Notes: generated by a model from the letters alone, not told the origin. A stretch of DNA of 64,000 nt from Natronosporangium hydrolyticum (GCF_016925615.1 NZ_CP070499.1:186001-250000), one strand, 5' to 3'; shown: positions 28,021 through 39,406, numbered from the stretch's first letter. A program made the numbers and translations.

Positions 28021-28511
28021 CCGCCCGACCAGCCGCGGTTGCCGCGGTCTCGCGGCCGGGTCACGGCGTCGGCGTCGGGCTGAAGATCAAAGGCCCGGCA
28101 GTTGTACGTCACGCGGCGGGCCGTACAGCTGTCGGGTAGTTGATCAACGAGGGGCGGCGCCTCGGAGTGATCCGCCACCGGCGAGTTGACCAGCGGTCGG
28201 GCAGGCACCTCAGCGGACCTCGTGGCCGCGTGCGTGCCGCCAGTCAGCCGCTTGGTCGGTTGAGTGGTGATCCACTAGTGCGACAAACCAGGTTGATACT
28301 GGCAAAACGGGCGCCACTCAACCCACCAAGAAATAAGGGCCTGCAGAGTGCCAGTGATCTTGGACTCCGCTGGGCCCGATTTATATTCGGCTATGCCCGT
28401 TTCGTGCTGCTCGGGCGACCAGGTAACGGCTATCGCAGCCCTCATTCATCTCAGCGGAGCCAGGGCGGGCCGGACGCTACGCGATGGGCTGAATCTCCGT
28501 ATTGGTATGGC
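28021..28511. other. Lower-GC gene-free interval of about 490 bp with an inverted repeat
   Basis: No reading frame with coding character is seen. Base composition is visibly less GC-rich than the flanks from about 28260 to 28510. It holds an inverted repeat of 16 bp with one mismatch: TTGGTCGGTTGAGTGG at 28252-28267 and its near complement at 28314-28329. Two small hairpins lie inside (AGTGG-TGAT-CCACT at 28263-28276; CCAG/CTGG at 28288-28302). The first competes with the long pairing, so two exclusive folds are possible. Confidence 0.6.
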
Positions 28512-30197
28512 TTACTGGTGATGGTAAGGCGGCGGTGCGGCGCCGGGGGAGCGGCGAAGATACCGGCCCACCGAGGGCAGCATCAGTATGACCAGCCCCA
28601 GGAGCAGCGCCAGGAAACCGATACCGGCCACCGGCCCGCTCACCGATTCGTACCACGCTGGCAACGAGGAGCGCAGCGCCACGGTGAACTCGTTGTCGAC
28701 CTCGCCGCCCAGGCCCAGCTGCGCATACCACCAGCCCGGGGCGCAGCAGCCGAGTAACGGCAGGCCGAGGGTGAACGCCCAGCCGCGGGATCCGCGCCGG
28801 CCCAAAAAGACCTGCACCGCGATGAGTAGGTAGGCCAGGCCCACCGCGGCGAGGCCAGCGGTGAGCACGAGCAGGGTGGTGCTCACCGCGCCGTGGTAGT
28901 TGTCGAACCGTGAGCCGGCGAGTTCCCGCCCCACGTCGGCAGCCTGATCCGCCACCAGGAATGTGGCCAGGCTGTAGCCGAGCAGGCCGAGCGCGGCGAT
29001 CAGCAACAGGCCCGCCGCGAGGGCTACCGGCACCGGCCGCTCCTGCGCCGCCCACGGCGGCGGCGAGCTGCGTGGCGCGGGTCGGGGGCGTTGCTGCTCC
29101 CGCCGCGCTGCGCCGCCGTCACCCGGCTGGGCCCCGGGCGCCTGGTGCGACCCGCGTGCCGACGGCGAGCTGGCTGCCTGCGCCGGCCCGGCTTGCTGGT
29201 GCGCCCCCGGTGGCTGGTGCGACCCGCGCGCCGGCGGCGAGCTGGAAGGCTGGTGGTGGCCGGAGAGCGGGGCCGCCGGCGGCGGCGCGGGCGGCACCGG
29301 CCGGGGCGGGGCCGCCCGGCCGGCGGCGTAGTCCCGGCGGGTGGGCGCGGCCGGCGGGGCCGGGGCGGTGGCGGCGCTCGCCCCGGCGGTCGCCGCCCGC
29401 TGCGTCGCGCTGGCCATCTCCCGGGCGGTCGCCCACCGCTGCTCCGGCTCGGTGGCCAGCGCCCGGTCGAGCACCGCCCGCACCGCTGGCGGCACCGTCG
29501 GCGGCAACGGCGGCGGTGGCTCCTGCAGCCGCTTCATCGCGATCTCGAACGGGTTGTCGCCGTCGAACGGCCGTTGCCCGGTCAAGCATTCGTAGCCGAC
29601 CACACCAAGCGCGTACAGGTCGGAGCGGGCCGTGGCCGGCCGGCCCAACACCTGCTCCGGGGAGAGGTACTGCGGCGTGCCGACGATCGCGCCGGCCGCG
29701 GTGAGCGCGGCGTTGCCGGCCGACCGGGCGATGCCGAAGTCGGTGAGTACCAGGGTGTCGTCGGCGGTGACGAGCAGGTTGCCGGGCTTGATGTCGCGGT
29801 GGACCACCCCCTTGTCGTGGGCGGCCTGCAGCGCCTCGGCGGCCTGGGACATCAGCCGCATGGCCCGGGCCGGGTCCAAGCGACCAGAGCGGTGCAGCAC
29901 CTCGGCCAGCGACTCGCCCTCGACATACTCCATGACCAGAAACGCCCCGGCGGCGTCGCCGTGGTAGTCGTGGATGCCGACGACGCCGGGGTGCCGGATC
30001 GTGGCCATGGTGCGCGCCTCGGCCAGGAACCGGTCGGCGAACCCTGGTTCGGCGACCAGCTCCCGGCGCATCAGCTTGACCGCCACGCTGCGGCCGAGCA
30101 CCTGATCGGTGGCTCGCCACACCTCTCCCATGCCGCCACCGCCGACCCGGTCGTCGAGCCGGTAACGGTTGGCGAGCAGCGTGCCTGGGCCGGACAT
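28512..30197 (-). CDS. Membrane Ser/Thr protein kinase (PknB family)
   Basis: A 561-residue kinase. Residues 1-270 form a full Hanks-type domain: GGGGMGEVWRA, catalytic Lys in VAVKLM, VVHRDIKPGNLL, DFGIARS, GTPQYLSPEQ and SDLYALGVVGYECLTG. A Pro/Ala/Ser-rich linker of about 110 residues contains the repeated SPSARGSHQ-PGA motif. The C-terminal part has about four membrane helices instead of the PASTA domains of PknB. GGGAGGAGA lies just before the ATG. It may phosphorylate envelope proteins; an associated membrane protein is encoded upstream. Confidence 0.94.
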   Translation of the reverse strand: MSGPGTLLANRYRLDDRVGGGGMGEVWRATDQVLGRSVAVKLMRRELVAEPGFADRFLAEARTMATIRHPGVVGIHDYHGDAAGAFLVMEYVEGESLAEVLHRSGRLDPARAMRLMSQAAEALQAAHDKGVVHRDIKPGNLLVTADDTLVLTDFGIARSAGNAALTAAGAIVGTPQYLSPEQVLGRPATARSDLYALGVVGYECLTGQRPFDGDNPFEIAMKRLQEPPPPLPPTVPPAVRAVLDRALATEPEQRWATAREMASATQRAATAGASAATAPAPPAAPTRRDYAAGRAAPPRPVPPAPPPAAPLSGHHQPSSSPPARGSHQPPGAHQQAGPAQAASSPSARGSHQAPGAQPGDGGAARREQQRPRPAPRSSPPPWAAQERPVPVALAAGLLLIAALGLLGYSLATFLVADQAADVGRELAGSRFDNYHGAVSTTLLVLTAGLAAVGLAYLLIAVQVFLGRRGSRGWAFTLGLPLLGCCAPGWWYAQLGLGGEVDNEFTVALRSSLPAWYESVSGPVAGIGFLALLLGLVILMLPSVGRYLRRSPGAAPPPYHHQ

Positions 30198-30227
30198 TCT
30201 CCTCCCCGATGAACCAGACCCGCCGGC

Positions 30228-30854
30228 TCAGCCGACCGGTGGGTAGCCCGGCGGCGGCTGGAACTGCTGCTCAGGCTTGCGGAAGAACTCGTTGGACGGC
30301 GGCAGCGCCAGCAACAGCAGTCCAGCGGCGAGCGCCAGCACCCCGATCACGGTGGAGGTCGTGGTGAGCGGCGCGAACCAGCCGGGCTCGTACTGAGCCA
30401 TGATCTCGACGATCTCTTCGGTGTCCGGCAGGTTCGGGTCGTCGGTATCTCCCATTCCGGAGGTGACGTCGCCGAGCGCGATGCCGATCAGCGAGACGCC
30501 GCCGCAGCACAGGCCGACACCGCCGACCACCCAGGTAGCGATGCGGGACCCGTTGCGGCCCTGGTTGTTGAAGACGGTGAGGATCGCCAGCGCGATTCCG
30601 AAGAGCAGGTAGACGACCCCGGCGATGAGCGTGGAGGCGGCCATCACCCCGGCGATGTCGGCTAGCTCCGTGCCCTCGTACGCCGCCTCGAACCCGTCGC
30701 TGAGGTCGCCCAGCGCCGCCACGGAGGCGATCAGGTAGATCAGCGCCGCCACGGCCACCACCAGCATCAGAATGCCCGCGATGGTGACCGTGGTTGGCCG
30801 GGTGCGGGGCGCTGGCGCGGATGGTGGTGGCGGTGCGGTGAAGCCGTCCGACAT
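30228..30854 (-). CDS. Four-helix membrane protein of unknown function
   Basis: A 208-residue protein. A Pro-rich cytosolic N-terminus precedes a helix (IAGILMLVVAVAALIYLIASVAAL) and about three more helices, and the C-terminus is Gln/Pro-rich (FRKPEQQFQPPPGYPP). AGGAGG lies 5 nt before the ATG. It resembles the membrane part of the kinase gene 30 nt downstream on the same strand; the two likely form an operon. Confidence 0.78.
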   Translation of the reverse strand: MSDGFTAPPPPSAPAPRTRPTTVTIAGILMLVVAVAALIYLIASVAALGDLSDGFEAAYEGTELADIAGVMAASTLIAGVVYLLFGIALAILTVFNNQGRNGSRIATWVVGGVGLCCGGVSLIGIALGDVTSGMGDTDDPNLPDTEEIVEIMAQYEPGWFAPLTTTSTVIGVLALAAGLLLLALPPSNEFFRKPEQQFQPPPGYPPVG

Positions 30855-30916
30855 GAAAACCTCCTCGTCCGATCGCCCACACCGTACCGGATCGCGACAA
30901 CCCCCCGTTGCAGTGA

Positions 30917-30942
30917 CGCCCCCGCCCGGCTGGGCGGGGGCG
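30917..30942 (-). terminator. Terminator hairpin after clpB
   Basis: A perfect 11-bp stem, CGCCCCCGCCC against GGGCGGGGGCG, with a 4-nt loop, starts 8 nt after the clpB stop. The stem is very GC-rich and has no T-run, as is common for actinomycete terminators. Confidence 0.75.
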
Positions 30943-30949
30943 AAGCGGG

Positions 30950-33538
30950 TCAGGTGACGACCCGCAGCCCGTCCTTCGTCTCGGTCAGCTCCACTCGGAT
31001 CGTGTCGCCCTCGGTCACCTCGCCGGCGAGTAGCCGCCTAGCCAATTGGTCCCCGATCGCCGATTGCACCAGCCGGCGCAGTGGCCGGGCACCGTACACC
31101 GGGTCGTAGCCGTGGCGGGCCAGCCATTCGCGGGCCGGGTCGTCGACCACCAGCGTCAACCGCCGGTCGGCGAGCCGATGCCGTAGCCGGTCCAGTTGGA
31201 TGTCGACGATCGTGCTCAAGTCCGCTGTGGTCAGCGAGTCGAAGACCACAATGTCGTCGAGGCGGTTCAGGAACTCGGGTTTGAAGTGCGAGCGCACCAC
31301 CGCGAGGACGGCGTCCCGCCGCTGCTCCACGGGCACGGTGGGGTCGGCCAGCGTGGTCGAGCCGAGGTTTGAGGTGAGCACCAGGATCGAGTTGCGGAAG
31401 TCGACCGTCCGGCCCTGCCCGTCGGTGAGCCGGCCGTCGTCGAGCACCGCCAGCAACAGGTCGAACACGTCGGGGTGAGCCTTCTCCACCTCGTCGAGCA
31501 GGATCACCGAGTACGGCCGGCGGCGCACCGCCTCGGTGAGCTGGCCACCCTCGTCGTACCCGACGTAGCCGGGCGGGGCCCCGACGAGCCGGGCCACCGT
31601 GTGTTTCTCGCCATACTCGCTCATGTCGATGCGGACCATCGCCCGTTCATCGTCGAAGAGGAACTCCGCGAGCGCCTTGGCGAGCTCGGTCTTGCCCACC
31701 CCGGTCGGGCCCAGGAACAGGAACGAACCGGTCGGCCGGTCCGGGTCCGCGATGCCCGCCCGGGCCCGGCGGACCGAGTCGGCGACGGCGCCGACCGCCT
31801 GCTGCTGGCCGACCACCCGGGTGCCGAGCGACGCCTCCATCCGGAGCAGCTTGCCGCTCTCGCCCTCCATCATCCGGCCGGCCGGGATGCCGGTCCAGCT
31901 GGCGACGACGGCGGCGATGTCGTCCTCGCCGACCTCCTCGTTGAGCATCGCACCTTGCGCTTGCAGCCGGCCGAGCTCCTCCTCTGCGGCGACGAGTTCG
32001 CGTTCGAACTCCGGGATGCGTCCGTAGCGCAGCTCGGATGCGCGGGTGAGGTCCAGGTCGCGCTCGGCGCGGTCGGCCTCGCCGCGAAGCGACTCCAGTT
32101 GTTCTTTGGCGGCGGAGATCTTGGTGATGTGCTCTTTTTCGGTCCGCCACCGTTCCGAGACCGCGGTGTGCTGCTCGCGTTTGTCGGCGAGTTCGGCGCG
32201 CAGCCGGGCGAGTCGTTGCGCCGAGGCCGCGTCGTCCTCCTTGGAGAGAGCCATCTCTTCGATCTCCAGCCGGCGCACCGCCCGCTCGACCTCGTCCACC
32301 TCGACCGGCCGAGAGTCGATCTCCATCCGGAGCCGGGAAGCGGCCTCGTCGACCAGGTCGATCGCCTTGTCCGGCAGGAACCGGTCGGTGATGTAGCGGT
32401 CGGAGAGCGCGGCGGCGGCGACCAGCGCGGCATCGGTGATCCGGACGCCGTGGTGGACTTCATATCGCTCTTTGAGGCCGCGCAGGATGCCGACCGTGTC
32501 GGTGACGGACGGCTCGCCGACCACGACCGGCTGGAAGCGGCGCTCCAGCGCCGGGTCTTTCTCGATGTGTTCGCGGTACTCGTCGAGCGTGGTGGCGCCG
32601 ACCATGCGCAGCTCGCCGCGGGCGAGCATGGGTTTGAGCATGTTGCCGGCGTCCATCGAACCCTCGCCCTTGCCCGCGCCGACCACGGTGTGCAGCTCGT
32701 CGAGGAAGGTGATGATCTGCCCGTTGCTGGCCTTGATCTCCTCCAGCACGGACTTCAACCGCTCCTCGAACTGGCCCCGATATTGGGCGCCCGCGACCAT
32801 CGCCCCCAGGTCCAGGCTCACCAGTCGCTTTTCCCGGAGGCTCTCAGGTACGTCACCGGCGTCGATGCGCTGCGCAAGGCCCTCCACGATCGCGGTCTTG
32901 CCGACGCCCGGCTCGCCGATCAGCACCGGGTTGTTTTTGGTGCGCCGGCTGAGCACCTGGATCACTCGACGGATCTCGGTGTCGCGGCCGATCACCGGGT
33001 CGAGCCGGCCCTCCTTCGCCAGCGCGGTGAGGTCCACACCGTACTTCTCCAGGGCCTGGTAGCTCTGCTCCGGATCGGCGCTGGTGACCCGGCGGTCCCC
33101 ACCCCGGACCTGGGGAAAGGCGGCCACCAGCGCGTCGGTGGTGGCGCCGGCCTCGCGCAGGGTGGTGGCGACCGAGCCGGCGATCTGGGCGAGCCCGGCC
33201 AGCAGGTGCTCGGTGGAGACATACTCGTCGCCGAGCGGGCGCGCCACCTGCTCGGCGGCGTTTACCGCGTTGACGAGTTCGCGGGCGAGCGACGGCTCGG
33301 CCACCGACGCGCCGCGGGCGCTGGGTAGCTGCTCGACCGCGCGGGCAGCTGCGCGGCGGACATCGGCCGGGTTGGCGCCGACCGCGCGCAGCAGCGCCCC
33401 GGCGGTGGAGCCGCCGGTGTCGAGCAGGGACAGTAGTAGGTGCCAGGGCTCGACGGTGGCGTGGCCCTGGGTCGCCGCGGAGGCGACCGCGGCCCGGATG
33501 ACTTCACGACTCTTGGTCGTCAGGCGCTCCACGTTCAC
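30950..33538 (-). CDS. clpB: ATP-dependent disaggregase ClpB
   Basis: An 862-residue Hsp100 chaperone that extracts proteins from aggregates with DnaK. Clp N repeats occupy about residues 1-145, AAA1 has [18 protein letters not shown] near 200, the coiled-coil middle domain spans about 395-520, and AAA2 has [19 protein letters not shown] near 600 with [20 protein letters not shown]. The GTG start at 33538 begins [10 protein letters not shown], the usual ClpB opening. A HAIR-like operator lies directly before it, with TACGCT as -10 and about 8 nt to the GTG, so the mRNA is probably leaderless and repressed by HspR. Confidence 0.96.
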   Translation of the reverse strand: MNVERLTTKSREVIRAAVASAATQGHATVEPWHLLLSLLDTGGSTAGALLRAVGANPADVRRAAARAVEQLPSARGASVAEPSLARELVNAVNAAEQVARPLGDEYVSTEHLLAGLAQIAGSVATTLREAGATTDALVAAFPQVRGGDRRVTSADPEQSYQALEKYGVDLTALAKEGRLDPVIGRDTEIRRVIQVLSRRTKNNPVLIGEPGVGKTAIVEGLAQRIDAGDVPESLREKRLVSLDLGAMVAGAQYRGQFEERLKSVLEEIKASNGQIITFLDELHTVVGAGKGEGSMDAGNMLKPMLARGELRMVGATTLDEYREHIEKDPALERRFQPVVVGEPSVTDTVGILRGLKERYEVHHGVRITDAALVAAAALSDRYITDRFLPDKAIDLVDEAASRLRMEIDSRPVEVDEVERAVRRLEIEEMALSKEDDAASAQRLARLRAELADKREQHTAVSERWRTEKEHITKISAAKEQLESLRGEADRAERDLDLTRASELRYGRIPEFERELVAAEEELGRLQAQGAMLNEEVGEDDIAAVVASWTGIPAGRMMEGESGKLLRMEASLGTRVVGQQQAVGAVADSVRRARAGIADPDRPTGSFLFLGPTGVGKTELAKALAEFLFDDERAMVRIDMSEYGEKHTVARLVGAPPGYVGYDEGGQLTEAVRRRPYSVILLDEVEKAHPDVFDLLLAVLDDGRLTDGQGRTVDFRNSILVLTSNLGSTTLADPTVPVEQRRDAVLAVVRSHFKPEFLNRLDDIVVFDSLTTADLSTIVDIQLDRLRHRLADRRLTLVVDDPAREWLARHGYDPVYGARPLRRLVQSAIGDQLARRLLAGEVTEGDTIRVELTETKDGLRVVT

Positions 33539-33543
33539 AAGAG

Positions 33544-33562
33544 TTGAGCGTACCCGACTCAA
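33544..33562 (-). promoter_or_regulatory. HAIR-like HspR operator over the clpB -10 region
   Basis: TTGAG and CTCAA arms are 9 bp apart, matching the HAIR consensus CTTGAGT-N7-ACTCAAG in 11 of 14 positions. On the minus strand the repeat contains TACGCT, which would be the -10 box for a transcript starting at or 1 nt before the clpB GTG. HspR binding here would block polymerase directly. Confidence 0.75.
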
Positions 33563-33601
33563 CCCGGCAGTCGCCACTTTAGTAGCCGGCGCGCTACCCG
33601 G

Positions 33602-34213
33602 TTACCAGCGCCAGTGCAGGAACCGTCGCTGCTGCCGGACGAGCAGGGTCCCCGCCCACTGCCGGCCACTCACCACGATGTGCGGATGGCCGGTGGGCTC
33701 CGACGACGTCGCGATCTTGCGGATCTTCACGCTGCTGGCGAACATGCCGGCCTCCAGCCCCTCGACGTTCACCGAGGCCTCGGGGGGCAGCACCAACACC
33801 ACCGTCCCGGCGTACACGTCGAGCGCCAGCTCGACCACCCGGCTCCGGATCACCGCCTCGGTGAAGTCGAGCTTCACGGTCCCGGCCTTGCTGTTGACCG
33901 ACAACCGCTGGGGCACCAACCACCGGCTCTCCCGTTTGACCGTCGACGCGGTGGTCCGGATCTCACCGTACGCCGGTGCGACCGCCGTCCCCGGCTGCTC
34001 CCCCGCGCCGCTGGCGCCGCCCCCCGGGCCCGGCAGGTCAGCCAGGTGCGGCGCCACCTCGGAGGCGGTGCGGGCGCGCAGCACCGCCGCCACCCGCTCG
34101 TCGAACTCGGCCATGGTGAGGCGGCCCTCGGTCACCGCGTCATTGAGCCGCTGCACCGCGCGATCCCGGTCAGCGTCGGAGATCCGCAACTCAGGTCGGG
34201 GCTGTTCGTCCAC
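33602..34213 (-). CDS. DUF1707 domain protein with a LiaF-like C-terminal domain
   Basis: A 203-residue cytosolic protein. The N-terminal 55 residues (ELRISDADRDRAVQRLNDAVTEGRLTMAEFDERV) form a DUF1707 helical domain. The C-terminal 120 residues are a beta-rich repeat domain (AGTVKLDFTEAVIRS, DVYAGTVVLVLPPEASVNVEG) like the cell-wall-active antibiotic response domain of LiaF. Such proteins are linked to envelope-stress sensing, but no mechanism is established here. A second, similar gene lies at 55562-56083. Confidence 0.85.
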   Translation of the reverse strand: MDEQPRPELRISDADRDRAVQRLNDAVTEGRLTMAEFDERVAAVLRARTASEVAPHLADLPGPGGGASGAGEQPGTAVAPAYGEIRTTASTVKRESRWLVPQRLSVNSKAGTVKLDFTEAVIRSRVVELALDVYAGTVVLVLPPEASVNVEGLEAGMFASSVKIRKIATSSEPTGHPHIVVSGRQWAGTLLVRQQRRFLHWRW

Positions 34214-34487
34214 GCCCTGACTCTACGGCCCGGCCGGTGACTACAGCGCCTTCCCTGCTTCCTGGTCTGTTTATGACTCCTGGCCTATTTATTCCGATCG
34301 CTACGTAATGGCGGCTCTCCATCACCTCCACCCTGGTAACACGCCATTTGACGGGTTTCCCGGTTGATTCATGATCGTGATCGAGGGGGAGCTGCCGAAT
34401 CGTCGTAACAGTAGGGCAACAGACCTACCGCTGGCCGCGGCGGCACGTTAGCGTATTTCGCGCGGCATACCAGCGTCAGGAGTTATC
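34214..34487. other. Gene-free interval of 274 bp
   Basis: An AT-richer intergenic stretch between divergent genes. No reading frame, operator or hairpin could be supported beyond short self-complementary bits such as TCATGATCGTGATCGA near 34368. It should contain promoters for both flanks. Confidence 0.4.
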
Positions 34488-34916
34488 GTGACCGTGCAAC
34501 CGCCGGCCTTCCGAGGCTTCGCAAACATGGTGGACCCGACCGCGGCGGAGTTGCGCGAATGGGCCTACCAGCCCGATTCGGTGTCGCTGCAGAGCATGCC
34601 GCCCGACTGGGACCTCCTCGTCTCCGGTGACCACCTGATCGGGACCCTGTTCGAACTGGCGCTCGACCCCGACTGCCCGGCGCGTCGATTCGCACTGCAC
34701 TGTCTCTACATCTACGCCGCCGACGGCATCCGGACCAACTTCCGGGCGCATCCTCGGCGGCGACTGCGCAAGCTGATGGATCAGGCCGAGTCGGAGGGCG
34801 ACGAGGTGCTCGCCACCTGGGCACACAATGCACGGCTGCTGATGTCGCGGCCAGAACTCTTCGACTACCACGAATGGTGCGAGGGCGGCTTGGTGCGGCA
34901 TCCGCGCCGGTTGTGA
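34488..34916 (+). CDS. Conserved actinobacterial hypothetical protein
   Basis: A 142-residue soluble helical protein with a GTG start and AGGAG 5 nt upstream. No signal peptide, membrane helix or catalytic motif is evident. The middle (LISGTLFELALDPDC-like region, residues 46-62) and the alternating charged helices suggest a small alpha-helical scaffold. It lies convergently just before hspR. Function not recognised. Confidence 0.72.
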   Translation: MTVQPPAFRGFANMVDPTAAELREWAYQPDSVSLQSMPPDWDLLVSGDHLIGTLFELALDPDCPARRFALHCLYIYAADGIRTNFRAHPRRRLRKLMDQAESEGDEVLATWAHNARLLMSRPELFDYHEWCEGGLVRHPRRL

Positions 34917-34933
34917 GCACCGCCAGCGCTCGG

Positions 34934-35338
34934 CTACCGCCGTCGGGCGGTCCGGTAGAGCACCACATCGGTGGATGGCCGGCTGGTGGGGAGCAGATCC
35001 CGGCGCGGGAACGCGGAGATCGACTCCAGCTCGGCGATCCGTTGGTACGCCGCCGCCAGCTCGTGCTCCATCGTCGCCAGCCGGTCCTGCAGATCGGCGG
35101 TGGCGCGCTCCAGTTCGATGATCCGCTTCACCCCGGCCAGGTTGATCCCCTCGTCCTGACTGAGCCGCTGGATCTCCCGCAGCAGCGCCACGTCGCGGAT
35201 GCTGTAGCGGCGCCCGCCCCCCGGGGTCCGCTCCGGCTGGACGAGGCCCAGCCGGTCGTACTGCCGCAGGGTCTGCGGGTGCATGCCGGCCAGTTTCGCC
35301 GCGGCCGAGATGATGAGGACCTTACCGTCGTCAGCCAC
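34934..35338 (-). CDS. hspR: Heat-shock repressor HspR
   Basis: A 134-residue MerR-family regulator. The N-terminal winged helix-turn-helix reads AAKLAGMHPQTLRQYDRLGLVQPERT, then GGGRRYSIRDVALLREIQ. A coiled coil follows (RIIELERATADLQDRLATMEHELAAAYQRIAELES). HspR binds HAIR sites and uses DnaK as co-repressor. It overlaps the dnaJ stop by 8 nt and ends the dnaK-grpE-dnaJ-hspR operon, giving autoregulation through the HAIR sites upstream of dnaK. Confidence 0.95.
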   Translation of the reverse strand: MADDGKVLIISAAAKLAGMHPQTLRQYDRLGLVQPERTPGGGRRYSIRDVALLREIQRLSQDEGINLAGVKRIIELERATADLQDRLATMEHELAAAYQRIAELESISAFPRRDLLPTSRPSTDVVLYRTARRR

Positions 35339-36506
35339 TGGATGCTCCCTCTCCGGTCGTCGCCCGCTGCTCCAGGTGGAAGCGGGGCGCCGGCCCGGTC
35401 GCCTCGGCGAACGACTCCAGCGCCGTCCGCGCCTCCTTCGACAACTCTGCCGGCACCACTACCTCGACCGTGACCAGCAGGTCGCCGGTGGTGCCGTCGC
35501 GGCGGGTCACTCCTTTGCCGCGGGCCCGCAGGGTACGCCCGGACGGGGTGCCGGGCGGGACCCGCAGTGTGACCGGGCTGTCTAGTGTGGGCACCCGCAG
35601 ATCGGTCCCGAGCACCGCCTCCGGGAAGGTGATCGGCACGGTGAGGGTGAGGTCGTCGCCGTTACGGCCGAACAGGTCGTCCGGCCGGACCCGGACCCGG
35701 ACGTAGAGGTTGCCAGCGGGTCCGCCCCGCGCTCCGGGCTCGCCCCGGCCGGAGAGCCGGATCCGTTGGCCGTCCTGCACGCCCGGCGGGATCCGGACGG
35801 TGATCCGGCGGCTCTTGGTGACGCCGCCGGTGCCCCGGCACTCCGGGCACTGCTCCTCGACGATCGTGCCCACCCCTTGGCACTCCCGGCAGGGCTCCGA
35901 GAAGCTGAACGCTCCCTGGTTGCGGGTGACCAGCCCGGAGCCCTGACACTGGGCGCAGGTACGGGGTTGGGTGCCGGGCTTGGCGCCGCTGCCGTGACAG
36001 GTGTCGCACGGCCCCGGCGAGCGGAGCGTCAGCGGCAGAGTGGCGCCGTGGACCGCGTCGGAGAACTCCAACACGACCTCGGTCTCGACATCCCGGCCGC
36101 GGGCCGGACCACCGGTCCGCGGCCGGGACGGGCCGCCGCCCGTGAAGATCGAGCTGAACAAGTCGGAGAAGCTGCCGCCGCCGAAGCGGCGGTCGTCGGC
36201 GCCGGCGCCACCGAAGATGTCGGAGACGTCGAATGGCGGCTGTTGGGCTCCCCGCCGAAAGGCGCCGGAGCTGAACAGCGAACGCATCTCGTCGTACTCC
36301 TTGCGCCGCTGCTCGTCCGCCAGGACGTGGTAAGCCTCGGAGACCTCCTTGAACCGGGTCTCGGCGTCGACGTTGCCCGGATTGTGATCCGGATGCAGAT
36401 CGCGGGCGAGCTTGCGGTATGCCTTCTTGACCTCCCCCGTCGAGGCGGTCTTAGGCACCCCGAGGACCTGGTAGAAGTCCTTCTCCAACCAGTCCTTCGA
36501 GCTCAT
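35331..36506 (-). CDS. dnaJ: Chaperone DnaJ
   Basis: A 391-residue type I Hsp40. The J domain (residues 8-75) contains the HPD tripeptide in LARDLHPDHNPGN, which stimulates the DnaK ATPase. A Gly/Phe-rich segment (FGGAGADDRRFGGGSFSDLF) follows, then four CxxCxGxG zinc motifs (CDTCHGSG, CAQCQGSG, CRECQGVG, CPECRGTG) and the C-terminal substrate domains. The gene lies 33 nt downstream of grpE and overlaps hspR. Confidence 0.96.
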   Translation of the reverse strand: MSSKDWLEKDFYQVLGVPKTASTGEVKKAYRKLARDLHPDHNPGNVDAETRFKEVSEAYHVLADEQRRKEYDEMRSLFSSGAFRRGAQQPPFDVSDIFGGAGADDRRFGGGSFSDLFSSIFTGGGPSRPRTGGPARGRDVETEVVLEFSDAVHGATLPLTLRSPGPCDTCHGSGAKPGTQPRTCAQCQGSGLVTRNQGAFSFSEPCRECQGVGTIVEEQCPECRGTGGVTKSRRITVRIPPGVQDGQRIRLSGRGEPGARGGPAGNLYVRVRVRPDDLFGRNGDDLTLTVPITFPEAVLGTDLRVPTLDSPVTLRVPPGTPSGRTLRARGKGVTRRDGTTGDLLVTVEVVVPAELSKEARTALESFAEATGPAPRFHLEQRATTGEGASSG

Positions 36507-36539
36507 CCATCTCCTCCTTGCTCGGCCGGTGACTCCGGG

Positions 36540-37342
36540 TCAGGGCGACTCGGACGAGCCGGGCTCGTCCGAGTCCGCATCCGCCGTCGGCGACGCCTCG
36601 CCGGCTGGGCCGGCGCCCGACTCGCCGGGGTCGGCGACCGCGACCATCGCTGGCCGGAGCAGCCGGTCGCCGAGCGAGTAACCCCGCCGGAGCACGTCCA
36701 CACAGGTCGGCTCGGTGACCTCGGCTGAGGTCAGGTGCGCCACCGCCTCATGGTGGGTGGGGTCGAACGGATCGCCCTGCTCACCGAAGGCGGCGAGGCC
36801 GAACTTGCCGGCGGTGGCCGCCAGCTGGTCGACGATCGCCGCCACACCATCGGAGAGTTCGCCGTGGTCACGGGCCCGATCCAGGTCGTCGAAGACCGGC
36901 AACAGGGCGCGGAAGACGGCCGCGGTCGCCTCGTCCGCGGCGACCGCCCGGTCCCGCTCGACCCGGCGCCGATAGTTGGCGTACTCGGAGTTGATCCGCT
37001 GGAGATCGCGGGTGCGGTCGTCCAGCTCACCGCGGAGCGCGTCGAGCTCCGCGCCGAGGCCACCGGCGGCCGGTTGGTGGACCTCGCCGGTCGACTTCGG
37101 CGCCGGTTCGCTGGCGGCGTCGTGCCCCGCCGAGGGCTTCCCCTCGGCGGCGTGTTTGCCGGTCGCCGGTTCGTCGTCGTCGGCGGCGTGCTTACCGGAA
37201 CCGCCGTTCGGCTGGTCGGCGGCGTGCTTGCCGGCCGAGTTGGACCGCCGCTTGTCCCGGACCACGATCCGCTCCGCTTCTGGCTCGCCGTCGCGGTCCG
37301 GGGCCGGTGGCCCCGGACCGCCGCTGGGCTCCTCAGCTGTGG

Positions 37343-37346
<4 letters not shown>
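36540..37346 (-). CDS. grpE: Nucleotide exchange factor GrpE with long N-terminal tail
   Basis: A 268-residue co-chaperone that releases ADP from DnaK. The conserved core is at residues about 105-245 ([47 protein letters not shown]). The N-terminal 100 residues are an unusual acidic, low-complexity extension with a KHAAD/KHAAE motif repeated three times. The C-terminus has an acidic Asp/Ser tail. The GTG start overlaps the dnaK stop (GTGA). Confidence 0.94.
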
Positions 37347-39229
<1,883 letters not shown>

Positions 39230-39291
39230 GATGTGTGTTCCTCCGGAAGACGGGCGGCCGGTTCGCACCCCAGCGCGGTCGGCCGCCTAAG

Positions 39292-39310
39292 TTGAGTTGA
39301 CCTGGCTCAA
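39292..39310 (-). promoter_or_regulatory. HAIR-like operator 1 upstream of dnaK
   Basis: TTGAGT-N7-GCTCAA, one base off the HAIR consensus in the right arm, ends 63 nt before the dnaK ATG. It is the HAIR closest to dnaK and should overlap or abut its promoter. Confidence 0.75.
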
Positions 39311-39344
39311 TCCTGCCACAGCCTAGTGGAGGCGCAAAGTCGGG

Positions 39345-39364
39345 TTGAGTCGGTTCGACTCAAG
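39345..39364. promoter_or_regulatory. HAIR operator 2 between dnaK and the dynamin-like genes
   Basis: TTGAGT-N7-ACTCAAG matches the HAIR consensus at 13 of 14 positions, the best site in the window. It is nearly central in the 226-bp region between dnaK and the divergent GTPase gene. Confidence 0.85.
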
Positions 39365-39386
39365 TGGGGGTGGGAGCAGCGTTGAG

Positions 39387-39406
39387 TTGAGCCAGGACCG
39401 CTCAAG
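39387..39406. promoter_or_regulatory. HAIR-like operator 3, closest to the dynamin-like genes
   Basis: TTGAGC-N7-GCTCAAG, with an extra TTGAG just before it and a half site GAGTTGAGC just after it. It lies about 50 nt upstream of the GTPase start codon and ends about 13 nt before a plausible -35 (TTGTGC, 39420). Confidence 0.65.

Noticed and set aside
28252-28329. A tRNA gene or an integron attC site
   Set aside because: There is no acceptor/anticodon/TPsiC arrangement, and the core GTTRRRY/RYYYAAC ends are in the wrong orientation for attC.
34366-34384. A fourth copy of the 55-nt dispersed repeat (TCATGATCGTGATCGA)
   Set aside because: Only the short TCATGATC core is shared; the CCTAGG and AACCCC parts are missing.
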